Shown here: in pieces, positions 18,068 through 26,378 of the stretch
Layout of the letters: each line of letters begins with the position of its first letter
Numbering within the stretch: the first letter of the stretch is position 1
DNA from: Acidimicrobiaceae bacterium
GTDB lineage: Bacteria > Actinomycetota > Acidimicrobiia > Acidimicrobiales > Aldehydirespiratoraceae
DNA length: 64,000 nucleotides
Reading direction: 5' to 3'
NCBI GenBank assembly: GCA_016845585.1
Contig: JAERSO010000017.1
Coordinates: 26,507-90,506 of the forward strand
Notes under the pieces: generated by a model
Seen by the model: the letters and a program-made list of their open reading frames with translations, nothing else
Told to the model about the DNA's origin: nothing
Database searches by the model: none
Made by a program: the position numbers and the translations under genes

Positions 18068-19317
18068 ACGTCGAACATCACCACTCCACCTCGGACATCG
18101 AGGCCTACAACCCGTTCCAGGGCAACCGCCTCGGTATCGACGACTGTCCGGTCGTCACATCCGCGGAGATCGGCGAACGTTCCGTGTCGGTGAGCTTCGC
18201 CGGCGGGGTACGCCACGAGTTCCACCATCAATGGTTGCGGCACTGCTGCTACTGCGAGGCCTGCGGCAACCCGGCTGACGGCATTCGCTTCAACACGGTG
18301 ATCGATGTCGACCGGGAGATGGCACCGATGTCGGCGGCAGTGATCGATGGTGATCTCGAACTGCGCTGGCCCGGCGGCCATGTGTCGACCTTCGGCACCG
18401 ACTGGCTGTTCCACCACGCCTATGACGGCGCGGCGGGCGAACGCCGCAAGTCCTGGCGCCCGATCACCTGGCGGGCCGAGCTGGCCGACGACTTCCCGAC
18501 GGTTCCGTGGGCTGATGCGTCTGATGGGGGAGCGGGCCAACTCCGGCTCTACCAACTGCTGCGCGACTACGGCATCGTCCAGGTGGCCGGGCTGGGCTCC
18601 GAACTCGAACGGACCGAGGAGTTCGCCGCGCTCGTCGGCCCGATCCACGAGACCACGGTCTACGGACGGATCTACGACGTGCGGGCCGAACCCATCGCCA
18701 AGCTCGGCGCCAAGACGGGGATGGCCCAGGCGTCACACATCGATGATGCGTTCGCCTACTCCCAGCCCGGCATCGACATCTTCCACTGCCTGGTCAACAC
18801 CAGCGAAGGAGGTATGAGCACATACGTCGACGGGTTCGCCATCGCCGAGTCCATCGCCGCCGACGACCCGGCTGCGTACGAGCTGCTGACCACGGTTTCC
18901 ATCGCCCACATACGCCGCCATCCCGGCGAGATGGACATGCGAAACCGGGGTCCGCTGATTTCGCTGGACGAGTTCGGACGGCCTTGCGGCATCCGCTATT
19001 TCGATCGGGCGCTGGCGCCGCCGGACTGCGCTCCCGAGTTGATGGACCCGCTCTACGACGCCATCCGCCTGTACAACCAGCGCATGGTCGATCCGGCGTT
19101 CGTGGCGGTGGTTCGCGTCGAGCCGGGCAGCGGGATGCTCATCGACAACCATCGGGCGATGCACGGTCGTACGGCGTTCGACCCATCGGCCGGTCGACAC
19201 ATCCGCCTGTGCCACGTGCCTCGTGACGAATTCCATGCTCGTCTGCGCGAGCTGAGTCGCACGCTCGACCCGACCAGTCATGACCTTCACCTCCCCCAGG
19301 GGTCACGCAACGCATGA
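18064..19317 (+). CDS. gamma-butyrobetaine-hydroxylase-like Fe(II)/2-oxoglutarate dioxygenase
   Basis: A 417-residue two-domain protein. The N-terminal ~110 residues look like the zinc-binding DUF971/GBBH_N domain: WLRHCCYCEACGNP supplies the clustered cysteines. The C-terminal TauD-like jelly roll has the iron site H-x-D in ASHIDDAF, a distal His in AMHGRTAF and an Arg in GRHIRLCHVPRD. Relatives hydroxylate gamma-butyrobetaine or trimethyllysine. Here the substrate is unknown, though a quaternary-ammonium or amino-acid compound would fit. GTG start overlaps the upstream stop (GTGA); the ATGA at its end starts aconitase X. Confidence 0.88.
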   Translation: MNVEHHHSTSDIEAYNPFQGNRLGIDDCPVVTSAEIGERSVSVSFAGGVRHEFHHQWLRHCCYCEACGNPADGIRFNTVIDVDREMAPMSAAVIDGDLELRWPGGHVSTFGTDWLFHHAYDGAAGERRKSWRPITWRAELADDFPTVPWADASDGGAGQLRLYQLLRDYGIVQVAGLGSELERTEEFAALVGPIHETTVYGRIYDVRAEPIAKLGAKTGMAQASHIDDAFAYSQPGIDIFHCLVNTSEGGMSTYVDGFAIAESIAADDPAAYELLTTVSIAHIRRHPGEMDMRNRGPLISLDEFGRPCGIRYFDRALAPPDCAPELMDPLYDAIRLYNQRMVDPAFVAVVRVEPGSGMLIDNHRAMHGRTAFDPSAGRHIRLCHVPRDEFHARLRELSRTLDPTSHDLHLPQGSRNA

Positions 19318-20567
19318 CGGTGGTTCTCGAAGAGCAGGAGCAGCGCTGGCTGAGCGGTGCCGATGGCAAGGCCATGCAATTGGCGATGCGATTGGTGCAG
19401 GCCGCGGCCGAAGTGTCGGGCGCCGAGCGGTTCGTGCCGATCGAGATGGCCCACATCAACTCGTGTCACTACTCCGGATCCATGTCGCTCGACTTCGCCG
19501 AGTTCCTGCTGGCCGAGGGCGCCACGCTCGCCGTCCCCACCCACACCAACGCCAGCCTCATCTCGTGCACGTCGCCCGATGTCCGTCCGCAGGCCGCGTC
19601 GCCGGTGGAGGTCGACGGTGCCCGGCGGGTGATGGAGATCTACGAGGAGCTGGGTTGCTCGTCGATGTGGACGTGTGCGCCCTACCTCCAGCCCGAGGGG
19701 CGGCCGACGTTCGGCCAACAGATCGTCGGCTCCGAGTCGAACGCGGTCGGCTTCTTCAATTCGGTGCTCGGTGCTCGCACCAACAAGTACGGCGACCTGC
19801 TCGACGTGTCGGCCGCGATGGTCGGCCGGGTCCCCGAGGTCGGGCTGCACACCGACGAAGGTCGCCGCGCCACACACGTCTTCGACGTCTCCGGACTCTC
19901 GGCCGGCGTGATCGCCGATCCGAATCTCCCACACCTTCTCGGGGCGCTCCTCGGTCGTGAGGTGCAGGGACGGGTCGGTGTGATCGATGGCCTCGAGTCG
20001 GCGTCGGAGGACGCGCTGAAGGCGATCGCGGCCGGTGCGGCTGCGGCCGGTGGTGTCGACATGTTCCACGTGGTCGGGATCACGCCCGAAGCGTCGAGCC
20101 TCGACGCGGCCACGCACGGGATCGAACCGACCCATCGCACGCCGGTCACCGACGAGGATCTCGATCGGGTGGCCGAGCTCCTGACCAGCGCCGACGGTGA
20201 TGAGCCGCTGCGCGCCGTCTGTCTCGGCACGCCGCACTTCTCGGTGGCCGAGTTCGAGGCGACGGTTTCCCGACTCGACGGCCGACGCGTCCACCCATCG
20301 ATCACGATGCTGATCACCACCAGCCGAGCGGTGGCCACAGAACTCGATCTGCGGGGTCTCGCCGCGGCGCTCACCGATGCGGGCGTGCGGATCGTGCTCG
20401 ACACCTGCACGTACTACACGCCTCGACCGAGTGGCGTCGACGGCCTCACCATGACCAACTCGGCGAAGTGGGCCTACTACGCCCAGGGCATTCTCGATGT
20501 GCCGGTTGCGTTCGCCTCGCTCGAGCAGTGTGTGGACTCGGCGGTTGCAGGGCGGTGGATCCGGTGA
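19314..20567 (+). CDS. aconitase X catalytic (large) subunit
   Basis: A 417-residue protein of the DUF521/AcnX family. Typical stretches are AHINSCHYSGSMSLDFAEF, SSMWTCAPYLQPEG, GSESNAVGFFNSVLGARTN, GLHTDEGRR and the C-terminal DTCTYYTP plus TNSAKWAYYAQG. Conserved Cys residues in these motifs are the usual iron or iron-sulfur ligands. Characterised members dehydrate cis-3-hydroxy-L-proline or mevalonate 5-phosphate. The small subunit follows with a GTGA overlap, so the heterodimer is encoded in order. Its true substrate in this novel context is undetermined. Confidence 0.92.
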   Translation: MTVVLEEQEQRWLSGADGKAMQLAMRLVQAAAEVSGAERFVPIEMAHINSCHYSGSMSLDFAEFLLAEGATLAVPTHTNASLISCTSPDVRPQAASPVEVDGARRVMEIYEELGCSSMWTCAPYLQPEGRPTFGQQIVGSESNAVGFFNSVLGARTNKYGDLLDVSAAMVGRVPEVGLHTDEGRRATHVFDVSGLSAGVIADPNLPHLLGALLGREVQGRVGVIDGLESASEDALKAIAAGAAAAGGVDMFHVVGITPEASSLDAATHGIEPTHRTPVTDEDLDRVAELLTSADGDEPLRAVCLGTPHFSVAEFEATVSRLDGRRVHPSITMLITTSRAVATELDLRGLAAALTDAGVRIVLDTCTYYTPRPSGVDGLTMTNSAKWAYYAQGILDVPVAFASLEQCVDSAVAGRWIR

Positions 20568-20971
20568 GTCGTTCACTGAGCGGGACCTGGCTCGTGGCGG
20601 GGTCGATCGATGGGCAGGTGCTTCGCCTCGATGAACCGCTCAGCTTCTGGGGTGGGTTCGACGCGACGAGCGGCGCTGTGATCGACCGTGCCCATCCGCA
20701 GGTCGGCGAGACGCTCGCGGGGAAGGTCGTCGCGATGCCCGGCTCGAAGGGGTCGTCGGGCACTCCCGGTGTGCTCGGCGAATCGATCCGGCGCGGCACC
20801 GGGCCGGCCGCCATGGTGGTGACGAAAGCCGACATCAACCTCGTCGCCGGTTCGCTCACGGCGGCGACGCTCTATGACCGCCCGTGCCCGATCCTGCTCG
20901 TGGACACTGCCCAGCTCGAATCGCTCATCGACGGTGAGACCGTCATCGCTCGACCCGAGGAGACATCGTGA
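20564..20971 (+). CDS. aconitase X swivel (small) subunit, DUF126
   Basis: A 135-residue protein from the GTG at 20564, which overlaps the large-subunit stop as GTGA. It has the DUF126 hallmarks: SFWGGFDATSGAVIDRAHPQ, VVAMPGSKGSSGTP, where the serine in the GSKGSSG loop is thought to act in catalysis, and INLVAGSLTAATLYDRPCP. It should complete the active site of the adjacent large subunit. A longer in-frame opening (from 20468) lies inside the large-subunit gene and is rejected. Its own stop overlaps the next start as GTGA. Confidence 0.92.
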   Translation: MSRSLSGTWLVAGSIDGQVLRLDEPLSFWGGFDATSGAVIDRAHPQVGETLAGKVVAMPGSKGSSGTPGVLGESIRRGTGPAAMVVTKADINLVAGSLTAATLYDRPCPILLVDTAQLESLIDGETVIARPEETS

Positions 20972-21792
20972 AGCCAGAGAGATGGTCCGACCCCGCGAAG
21001 AAGCTCTTCCCCCACCAGGTGGGGTTCACCGGCCCGCCGATGGATTTCGACGCCGCGCCGAGCGATTTCCTGCGGATCTCACCGACCACCGTCGGCGCCC
21101 ATGGCCGGCTCCTCCATGCCCCCGGCTACGGCCATCGTCTCGACCAACGAGCCGACAACTTCCATCAGCTCGAAGAGGTCGTGCACTGCTTCTCGAACGC
21201 CGGTGCCGACGTGGTCGGGCAAGTGGGCACGAACTGGGTGCACGCCGGCGGCCGCGACATCCACGACATCCGTCCGTACGTGGCCGAGGTCAGCGAGCGC
21301 TACGAGACCCCGCTGCACATGGCCGGGCTCACGCTCGTGCAGGCGTGTGAGGAGATGGGCTACGAGCGCGTTGCGCTCAACTCGGTCTACTTCTGGCCCG
21401 ACTGGCGCGACGGCGTCGTCCGGTTCCTCCGCAGCGCCGACATCGACGTGGTCTGGTACGGCAACTTCGTCGATCAGGGCTTCTACGACGATCAGGAGGT
21501 CGTCAACGAGGCAACCTGGATCTTCCCGGGTGAACTCGCCCTCGATTCGTGTCGCCGCGCACTCGAGGAGGCGCCCGGCGTCGACGCCATCCTCGTGAAC
21601 GGGATGTCGAACTACCGCGACGTCGACGGCCTTCCCCAACGGTTCGTGAGCCTGGCGGCCGATATCGAGGCCGAGCTCGACACTCCCGTCATCGCCGCCG
21701 ACATCTCGCTCTACTGGCAGATCTTCCGCACGCTCGGCGTGGCGCCCCTTGGTCCCCAGGGTTCGCTGCTCTCCACCCTTCAAACCGATTGA
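20968..21792 (+). CDS. Asp/Glu-racemase-fold protein (arylmalonate decarboxylase/maleate isomerase-like) lacking catalytic Cys
   Basis: A 274-residue protein. Overall pattern, length and C-terminal SLYWQIFRTLGVAPLGPQGS match the maleate isomerase/arylmalonate decarboxylase branch. Active members need one or two Cys, in the first and second half-domain loops. Here the first loop reads GQVGTNWV (about 84-91) and the second VNGMSNYRDVD (about 210-220), with no Cys in either place; the protein's cysteines are elsewhere (near 74, 127 and 195). It may be a non-catalytic partner or use different chemistry. Coupled by GTGA to DUF126 and by one base to the next gene. Confidence 0.75.
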   Translation: MKPERWSDPAKKLFPHQVGFTGPPMDFDAAPSDFLRISPTTVGAHGRLLHAPGYGHRLDQRADNFHQLEEVVHCFSNAGADVVGQVGTNWVHAGGRDIHDIRPYVAEVSERYETPLHMAGLTLVQACEEMGYERVALNSVYFWPDWRDGVVRFLRSADIDVVWYGNFVDQGFYDDQEVVNEATWIFPGELALDSCRRALEEAPGVDAILVNGMSNYRDVDGLPQRFVSLAADIEAELDTPVIAADISLYWQIFRTLGVAPLGPQGSLLSTLQTD

Positions 21793-22559
21793 TGGCACCC
21801 CCGATGTTTCTCACGCTCTGGGCCACCCCCCGCTCGACCTCGACCGCCTTCGAGTGGATGATGCGCCAGCGCGGCGACTTCACCTGCTTCCACGAACCGT
21901 GGAACGAGCTCTACTACTACGGCGAGGATCGGGTCAGCCGGCGCGACGCCGATGTCGACGCTCGCCCCGGCCACACCTACGCCGCGACGTGGGACGAACT
22001 CGCCGGCGCAGGACGAGCGGGGAACGCGTTCGTGAAGGACTTCGTCTACTCGGTCGAGCACACGCTCACCGACGACATGCTCGCCGAGATGACCCACACC
22101 TTTCTGATCCGCGACCCGAAGCGGGTGGTGCAAGGGCTGGCCAAGCACTGGCCCGACTGCACATGGGAAGAAGTCGGGTTCGAGTCACTGCACCGGCTCT
22201 TCCATCGCATCGCCGACCGGGACGGGGCCCCGCCACCCGTCATGTTCTCCGGTGATCTGCTCGACGATCCAGAAGGCACCGCACGCGCGTACTGCGCCGC
22301 CGTCGGTATCTCGTTCATCGCCGAAGCCCTCGAATGGGAGGCGGGCGAGCGCAGCGAGGTGAGCTGGTACGGCGAAGGCACCGGACCCTGGCATGACACG
22401 CTGCGCGAGAGCACTGGCATCCAGAAGCCGAAGAGCACCTACCCGCCGCTCGAAGACAGCCCGCGGCTGTACGAACTCTACGAACGGGCAGTACCGCTCT
22501 TCGACGATCTGCATCGCCATTCGTTCAAACCCGAAACGTCCACCCCTTCCGGGGACTGA
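21792..22559 (+). CDS. sulfotransferase-like protein
   Basis: A 255-residue protein. The N-terminal FLTLWATPRSTSTAFEWMM is the PAPS 5'-phosphosulfate loop of the sulfotransferase superfamily, HEPWNELYYYG follows it, and FLIRDPKRVV looks like the 3'-phosphate-binding segment. It would transfer sulfate from PAPS, or may be one of the non-sulfating relatives found in amino-acid and sugar operons. It starts at ATG 21792, sharing one base with the previous stop. The following SDR begins 14 bases after its end. Confidence 0.8.
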   Translation: MAPPMFLTLWATPRSTSTAFEWMMRQRGDFTCFHEPWNELYYYGEDRVSRRDADVDARPGHTYAATWDELAGAGRAGNAFVKDFVYSVEHTLTDDMLAEMTHTFLIRDPKRVVQGLAKHWPDCTWEEVGFESLHRLFHRIADRDGAPPPVMFSGDLLDDPEGTARAYCAAVGISFIAEALEWEAGERSEVSWYGEGTGPWHDTLRESTGIQKPKSTYPPLEDSPRLYELYERAVPLFDDLHRHSFKPETSTPSGD

Positions 22560-22573
22560 GAAAGGCTCACATC

Positions 22574-23344
22574 ATGGAAATCTCCCTCGAAGGCAAGCGA
22601 GCGTTCGTCACCGCCGGTGGTGACGGGATGGGTCGTACCACCGCGATGTCGATGGATCGGCTCGGCGCCGAGGTGTTCACCTGTGACATCGATCCGACCG
22701 GGCTCGCCACCCTTCCCGACAGCATCACCACGTGGGAATGCGATGTCACCGACTCCGACGCGCTCGACGCCATCTTCGACGAGATCCTGCCCGGTGGACT
22801 CGACATCATGGTCAACAACGCCGGAGTGGGCGGCCCCACCAAGATGGTCGAGGACGTCACCAACGAGGAATGGGCCCATTGCATGGGCGTCTGCATCGAT
22901 GCCCAGTTCTACTGCGCCCGGCGGGTGGCCCCCGTCTTCAAGGCGCAGCAGAGCGGGGTGCTCATCAACATGGTGTCGGCGGCCGGCATCCTCGGTTTCC
23001 CCGGTCGCTCGCCGTACGTGGCGGCGAAGTGGGCGGTCGCCGGCTTCACCGAGACGCTCGCCATGGAGTTGGGCCCGGACAACATCCGAGTCAACGGGAT
23101 CGTGCCCGGCAACGTGAACGGCGCACGCATGGAGGGCGTGATCGCTGCGCACGCGGAGGCCGAGGGGCTCGACCCGGAGGTCGTGCGGCGCATGTACGCC
23201 ATCGGCACCTCGATGCAGTGCTACGTCGACCCTCAGGAGATCAGCGATCTGATCATGTTCCTGGTGAGCGACTACGGGCGCCACATCTCCGGCCAGATCA
23301 TCGGCGTCGACGGCAACACCGAGACGCTCTACCCTCGGGCATGA
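22574..23344 (+). CDS. short-chain dehydrogenase/reductase (SDR)
   Basis: A 256-residue SDR with GAGAAAGGCTCACATC before the start (AGAAAGG is a plausible ribosome site). The cofactor turn reads TAGGDGMG, with Ala in place of the usual first Gly. NNAGVGG, catalytic Ser in NMVSAAG, YVAAK, and NIRVNGIVPGNVNG are all present. It should oxidise a hydroxyl made or exposed by the preceding enzymes. The stop overlaps the AhpD-like start as ATGA (23341-23344). Confidence 0.9.
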   Translation: MEISLEGKRAFVTAGGDGMGRTTAMSMDRLGAEVFTCDIDPTGLATLPDSITTWECDVTDSDALDAIFDEILPGGLDIMVNNAGVGGPTKMVEDVTNEEWAHCMGVCIDAQFYCARRVAPVFKAQQSGVLINMVSAAGILGFPGRSPYVAAKWAVAGFTETLAMELGPDNIRVNGIVPGNVNGARMEGVIAAHAEAEGLDPEVVRRMYAIGTSMQCYVDPQEISDLIMFLVSDYGRHISGQIIGVDGNTETLYPRA

Positions 23345-23928
23345 CACGACTCGAGCCGATCCCTCGCGAAGACCTGCCGCAGTACGAGCCCGTCTTCGAG
23401 ATCATCGAAGGGGCCATGGGGTTCCTGCCGTCGAGCATGCGAACGATGGCTCACGTCCCGCAGGTTCTCGACGGCTTCAACGCGATGGCGATGGGGGTGG
23501 CGACCGCGGGGTTCATCGACCGGGGCCTGAGCCAGATGATCGCCAACGTGACGAGTCTGGCCTCGGGGTGTCGCTACTGCCAGGCCCACACTGCTGCACA
23601 TGCCGAACACGCCGGTGTCGATGCCGAGAAGATCGAACACCTCTGGGAGTTCGAGACCTCGGACCTGTTCAGCGACGCAGAGCGGGTTGCCCTCCGCGTC
23701 GCCCTCGGGGCCGGCGGCTCACCCAACTCCGTCACCGACGAGCAGTTCGCGGCCCTGTCCGAGCACTACTCCGACGAAGCGATCGTGCAGATCGTCGGCA
23801 CGATCGCCATGTTCGGCTTCCTCAACCGGTGGAATGACACCATGGCCACCACGTTGGAGGACGAACCGCTCGGCTTCGCGCAGAGTCACCTGAGCCAAGC
23901 GGGCTGGGAACCGGGCAAGCACGCTTGA
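23341..23928 (+). CDS. carboxymuconolactone decarboxylase/AhpD-like protein with CxxC
   Basis: A 195-residue all-helical protein of the CMD/AhpD superfamily. The redox motif SGCRYCQAHTAAHA (about 78-91) has the C-x-x-C plus downstream His of alkylhydroperoxidase D-type members, which act as thiol peroxidases or oxidoreductases. It is translationally coupled to the SDR and is the last gene of the run; its stop is three bases from the convergent Rieske gene. In this setting it could detoxify peroxide made by uncoupled oxygenases, which is inference. Confidence 0.85.
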   Translation: MTRLEPIPREDLPQYEPVFEIIEGAMGFLPSSMRTMAHVPQVLDGFNAMAMGVATAGFIDRGLSQMIANVTSLASGCRYCQAHTAAHAEHAGVDAEKIEHLWEFETSDLFSDAERVALRVALGAGGSPNSVTDEQFAALSEHYSDEAIVQIVGTIAMFGFLNRWNDTMATTLEDEPLGFAQSHLSQAGWEPGKHA

Positions 23929-23931
23929 GCG

Positions 23932-25122
23932 TCAGCCGATCTCCGACTCGCTGAGCAGCGGGAGCAGTTCTTCCCCGAGCCAGCGGCGATACGTGTTGTG
24001 ATAGTGGTGCAGCGTTGGTTCGTTGCGGCCGAAGATGACGTGGTCCATCGCCCCGGGTCTCGCCGTGGCTTGCTGTGAAGAGCTCATGACATAGTCCTCG
24101 TCACGAATGATCTCGGCAAAGCGTGTGCCGATGAAGGCCATGAAGTTCTTCACCTCATCGTCGCCCTTCGCCGCCTCCGGGCGGAAGTAGAACGTCACCC
24201 GGCTGATGTGTCGCCCGGGGTCATCGCGACAAGGGAACATCCGGACGAGGAAGCAGCCACCGTTGAACGGCATCAGGATCACATTGGGGAACACCCAGTA
24301 GACGGGCAACGCCGCAACGGTGATGTCCCACTCGTCCTCGGGAAGCCTGCGCATCTCATCGATGTCGCGGCGGCACAGGATCATCCGGTGCAGGTGGCCG
24401 TCTTCATCATGTATCTGCACATTGCCGTGGAAGCTGTTGAACAGCGTGTCCTTGTGCAGCGACGAGAAGTGGTAGGTCTCGCCGAACGTGTCGAGAGCGA
24501 GCTTCCAGTTGCACGCCGTGTCGTAGACGTCGTGGGTCAGCGGGAGCATCTCTCCGAAGTCCCACGTGGAGAACTCCTCGTTGAACCAGTGTCCGAGGAG
24601 ATGGTCGAGGTCCATCGTCGCCGTCGGGTCGGGGTGGACGAAGAGCATGCCGTGTCGCTCTTCGGCGGGCAGCGGTCGAAGCCCGAGACAGGCACGATCG
24701 ACGTCACCGAAGTGTTCGGGCTTTGGAAGTCCGACGAGCGCGCCGCCCGTGTCGTAGGTCCACGAATGGAACGGGCAGGTGAAGCGCCGCTTCGAGCCAC
24801 GCTCCTCGGTCTCCACCTCCACACCGCGATGGCGGCACGAGTTCACGAAGGCTCGGAAGCTTCCGGCCTCATCCCGGGTCGCCAGGACCGGCACGCCAAG
24901 ATCATTGCTGGTGAGGAACGAGCCGGGTTCGAGTAGGTCACCCGACATGCCGATGCACTGCGGGACCTTCAGGAAGAACTCGTCCCACTCGAGTGCGGCC
25001 CGTTCGGGGTCCGTGTAGTCCGAGGTCGGGAGGCGCCGGAGGCCGCCCGCGTCGACCGATGTGCCCGCATCGAGGTGGGCACAGAGTTGCTTGATCAGGC
25101 AGACCTGCTCGTCATGGCGCAT
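23932..25122 (-). CDS. Rieske non-heme iron oxygenase, alpha subunit
   Basis: About 396 residues. The Rieske [2Fe-2S] ligands are NSCRHRGVEVE then FTCPFHSW (C-x-H then C-x2-H). The catalytic iron motif follows: Asp in LALDTFGETYHFSSLHKD with His and His, and a later Asp. I prefer the ATG at 25122 (MRHDEQV), which gives the usual distance to AHLDAGT; an in-frame ATG at 25173 adds 17 residues. It needs a separate reductase, not seen here. Relatives hydroxylate aromatics or demethylate betaines. Convergent with the coupled cluster. Confidence 0.88.
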   Translation of the reverse strand: MRHDEQVCLIKQLCAHLDAGTSVDAGGLRRLPTSDYTDPERAALEWDEFFLKVPQCIGMSGDLLEPGSFLTSNDLGVPVLATRDEAGSFRAFVNSCRHRGVEVETEERGSKRRFTCPFHSWTYDTGGALVGLPKPEHFGDVDRACLGLRPLPAEERHGMLFVHPDPTATMDLDHLLGHWFNEEFSTWDFGEMLPLTHDVYDTACNWKLALDTFGETYHFSSLHKDTLFNSFHGNVQIHDEDGHLHRMILCRRDIDEMRRLPEDEWDITVAALPVYWVFPNVILMPFNGGCFLVRMFPCRDDPGRHISRVTFYFRPEAAKGDDEVKNFMAFIGTRFAEIIRDEDYVMSSSQQATARPGAMDHVIFGRNEPTLHHYHNTYRRWLGEELLPLLSESEIG

Positions 25123-25215
25123 GTCGAGAGTGAAGTCGCATGTCGGGCCGACGGTCAAACACGTCGGGGACATTGGGCCCTACCGAGCTCGATTCAATAC
25201 CGTGATGATGATGTC

Positions 25216-26361
25216 ATGGACGAGGGACTGACCCTGACACGTATTCGTGGCATCGACATCCGACTCAGCTGGAGTGTCGTGATCATCGTGGCGCTGGTGA
25301 CATGGTCGTTGGCGATCGACACCCTTCCCGATCTCGCCGAGGGTTATTCCGATGGTGCCTACTGGGGCGTGGCCGCGCTCCTGGCCGTGGGACTCCTCGC
25401 CGCTCTTGTTGCCCATGAACTCGGCCACTCGATCGTGGCGGCTCGCGAAGGCGTCGGGGTGTCGAGCATCACATTGTGGGTGTTTGGCGGGATCGCCCGC
25501 CTCGAATCGCAACCATCCACAGCCGGGAGCGCCTTTCGGATCGCCGGCGCGGGTCCCGCGGTGAGCGCGGTGATCGGTGTGATCTCGCTCGCGGTGGCTG
25601 TGGCGTTCGATGGGCTCGCGGCCGCCGCCATCGCGTGGTTCGGGGTGATCAACCTGATCCTGGCCGTGTTCAATCTGCTCCCGGCGTTCCCGATGGACGG
25701 CGGCCGGATGTACCAGGCGTGGTGGTGGGCGCGGACTCGCGATCAGGAAGACGCCACTCGACGAGCGGTGTCGTTGGGCCGAACCATCGGGGCGATCATG
25801 ATCGCCCTCGGTGCCATCGAGGCGCTCTCCGGTGCCGCCGTTGGCGGTGTCTGGTTGATCCTGATCGGATGGTTCGTGCGAGAGGCCGGTCGAGCGGAGC
25901 TGGATCAGGTGACCGTTCTCGGCCCCATGGGTGCGGTCGGTGTCACCGAAGTCATGACTGGCGATCCCGACACCGTGATCGCCACCGACTCGCTGGAAGC
26001 GTTCGTGTCGGAGTCTGTGCTCGGTGGTCGGCACACCACCTACCCGGTCGTGGCGGCGGATGGTTCCGTCGTCGGCCTCGTCAATCTGCAGGCCGTCCGA
26101 ACGGTCGATCGGGAACGCTGGCCGGCGACGACGGTGAGGGACGTGGCGACACCAGTCGAGGAGGTGCTGACTGTCGATGTCACGGCATCGGTGGCCGATG
26201 TGATGGAGCGGATGGGGGTCGACCCTCGGCGCCGCACGCTCGTCTTCGACGACGCCAGGCTGGTTGGGATCGTGGCGCCGGCTGATCTCGCGCGGCTCGT
26301 CACCGCTGTGAAACTCGCCGGGCTCGACGCATTCCGCGGGGTGGATCAGCCGAGTGCGTGA
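25216..26361 (+). CDS. site-2 protease family (M50) with C-terminal CBS pair
   Basis: A 381-residue integral-membrane zinc protease. The HELGH motif (about residue 67) follows a hydrophobic helix, and NLLPAFPMDGGRM supplies the second ligand motif N-x-x-P-x3-D-G. Six or so hydrophobic segments occupy the first 230 residues. Two CBS motifs follow (MTGDPDTVIATDSLEAFV and EEVLTVDVTASVADVMERM), likely binding an adenine nucleotide. This is the Rip3-like domain order. It would cleave membrane-anchored substrates such as anti-sigma factors, but none is encoded next to it. Confidence 0.9.
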   Translation: MDEGLTLTRIRGIDIRLSWSVVIIVALVTWSLAIDTLPDLAEGYSDGAYWGVAALLAVGLLAALVAHELGHSIVAAREGVGVSSITLWVFGGIARLESQPSTAGSAFRIAGAGPAVSAVIGVISLAVAVAFDGLAAAAIAWFGVINLILAVFNLLPAFPMDGGRMYQAWWWARTRDQEDATRRAVSLGRTIGAIMIALGAIEALSGAAVGGVWLILIGWFVREAGRAELDQVTVLGPMGAVGVTEVMTGDPDTVIATDSLEAFVSESVLGGRHTTYPVVAADGSVVGLVNLQAVRTVDRERWPATTVRDVATPVEEVLTVDVTASVADVMERMGVDPRRRTLVFDDARLVGIVAPADLARLVTAVKLAGLDAFRGVDQPSA

Positions 26362-26378
26362 GGACGCGGCCGTCGCCG

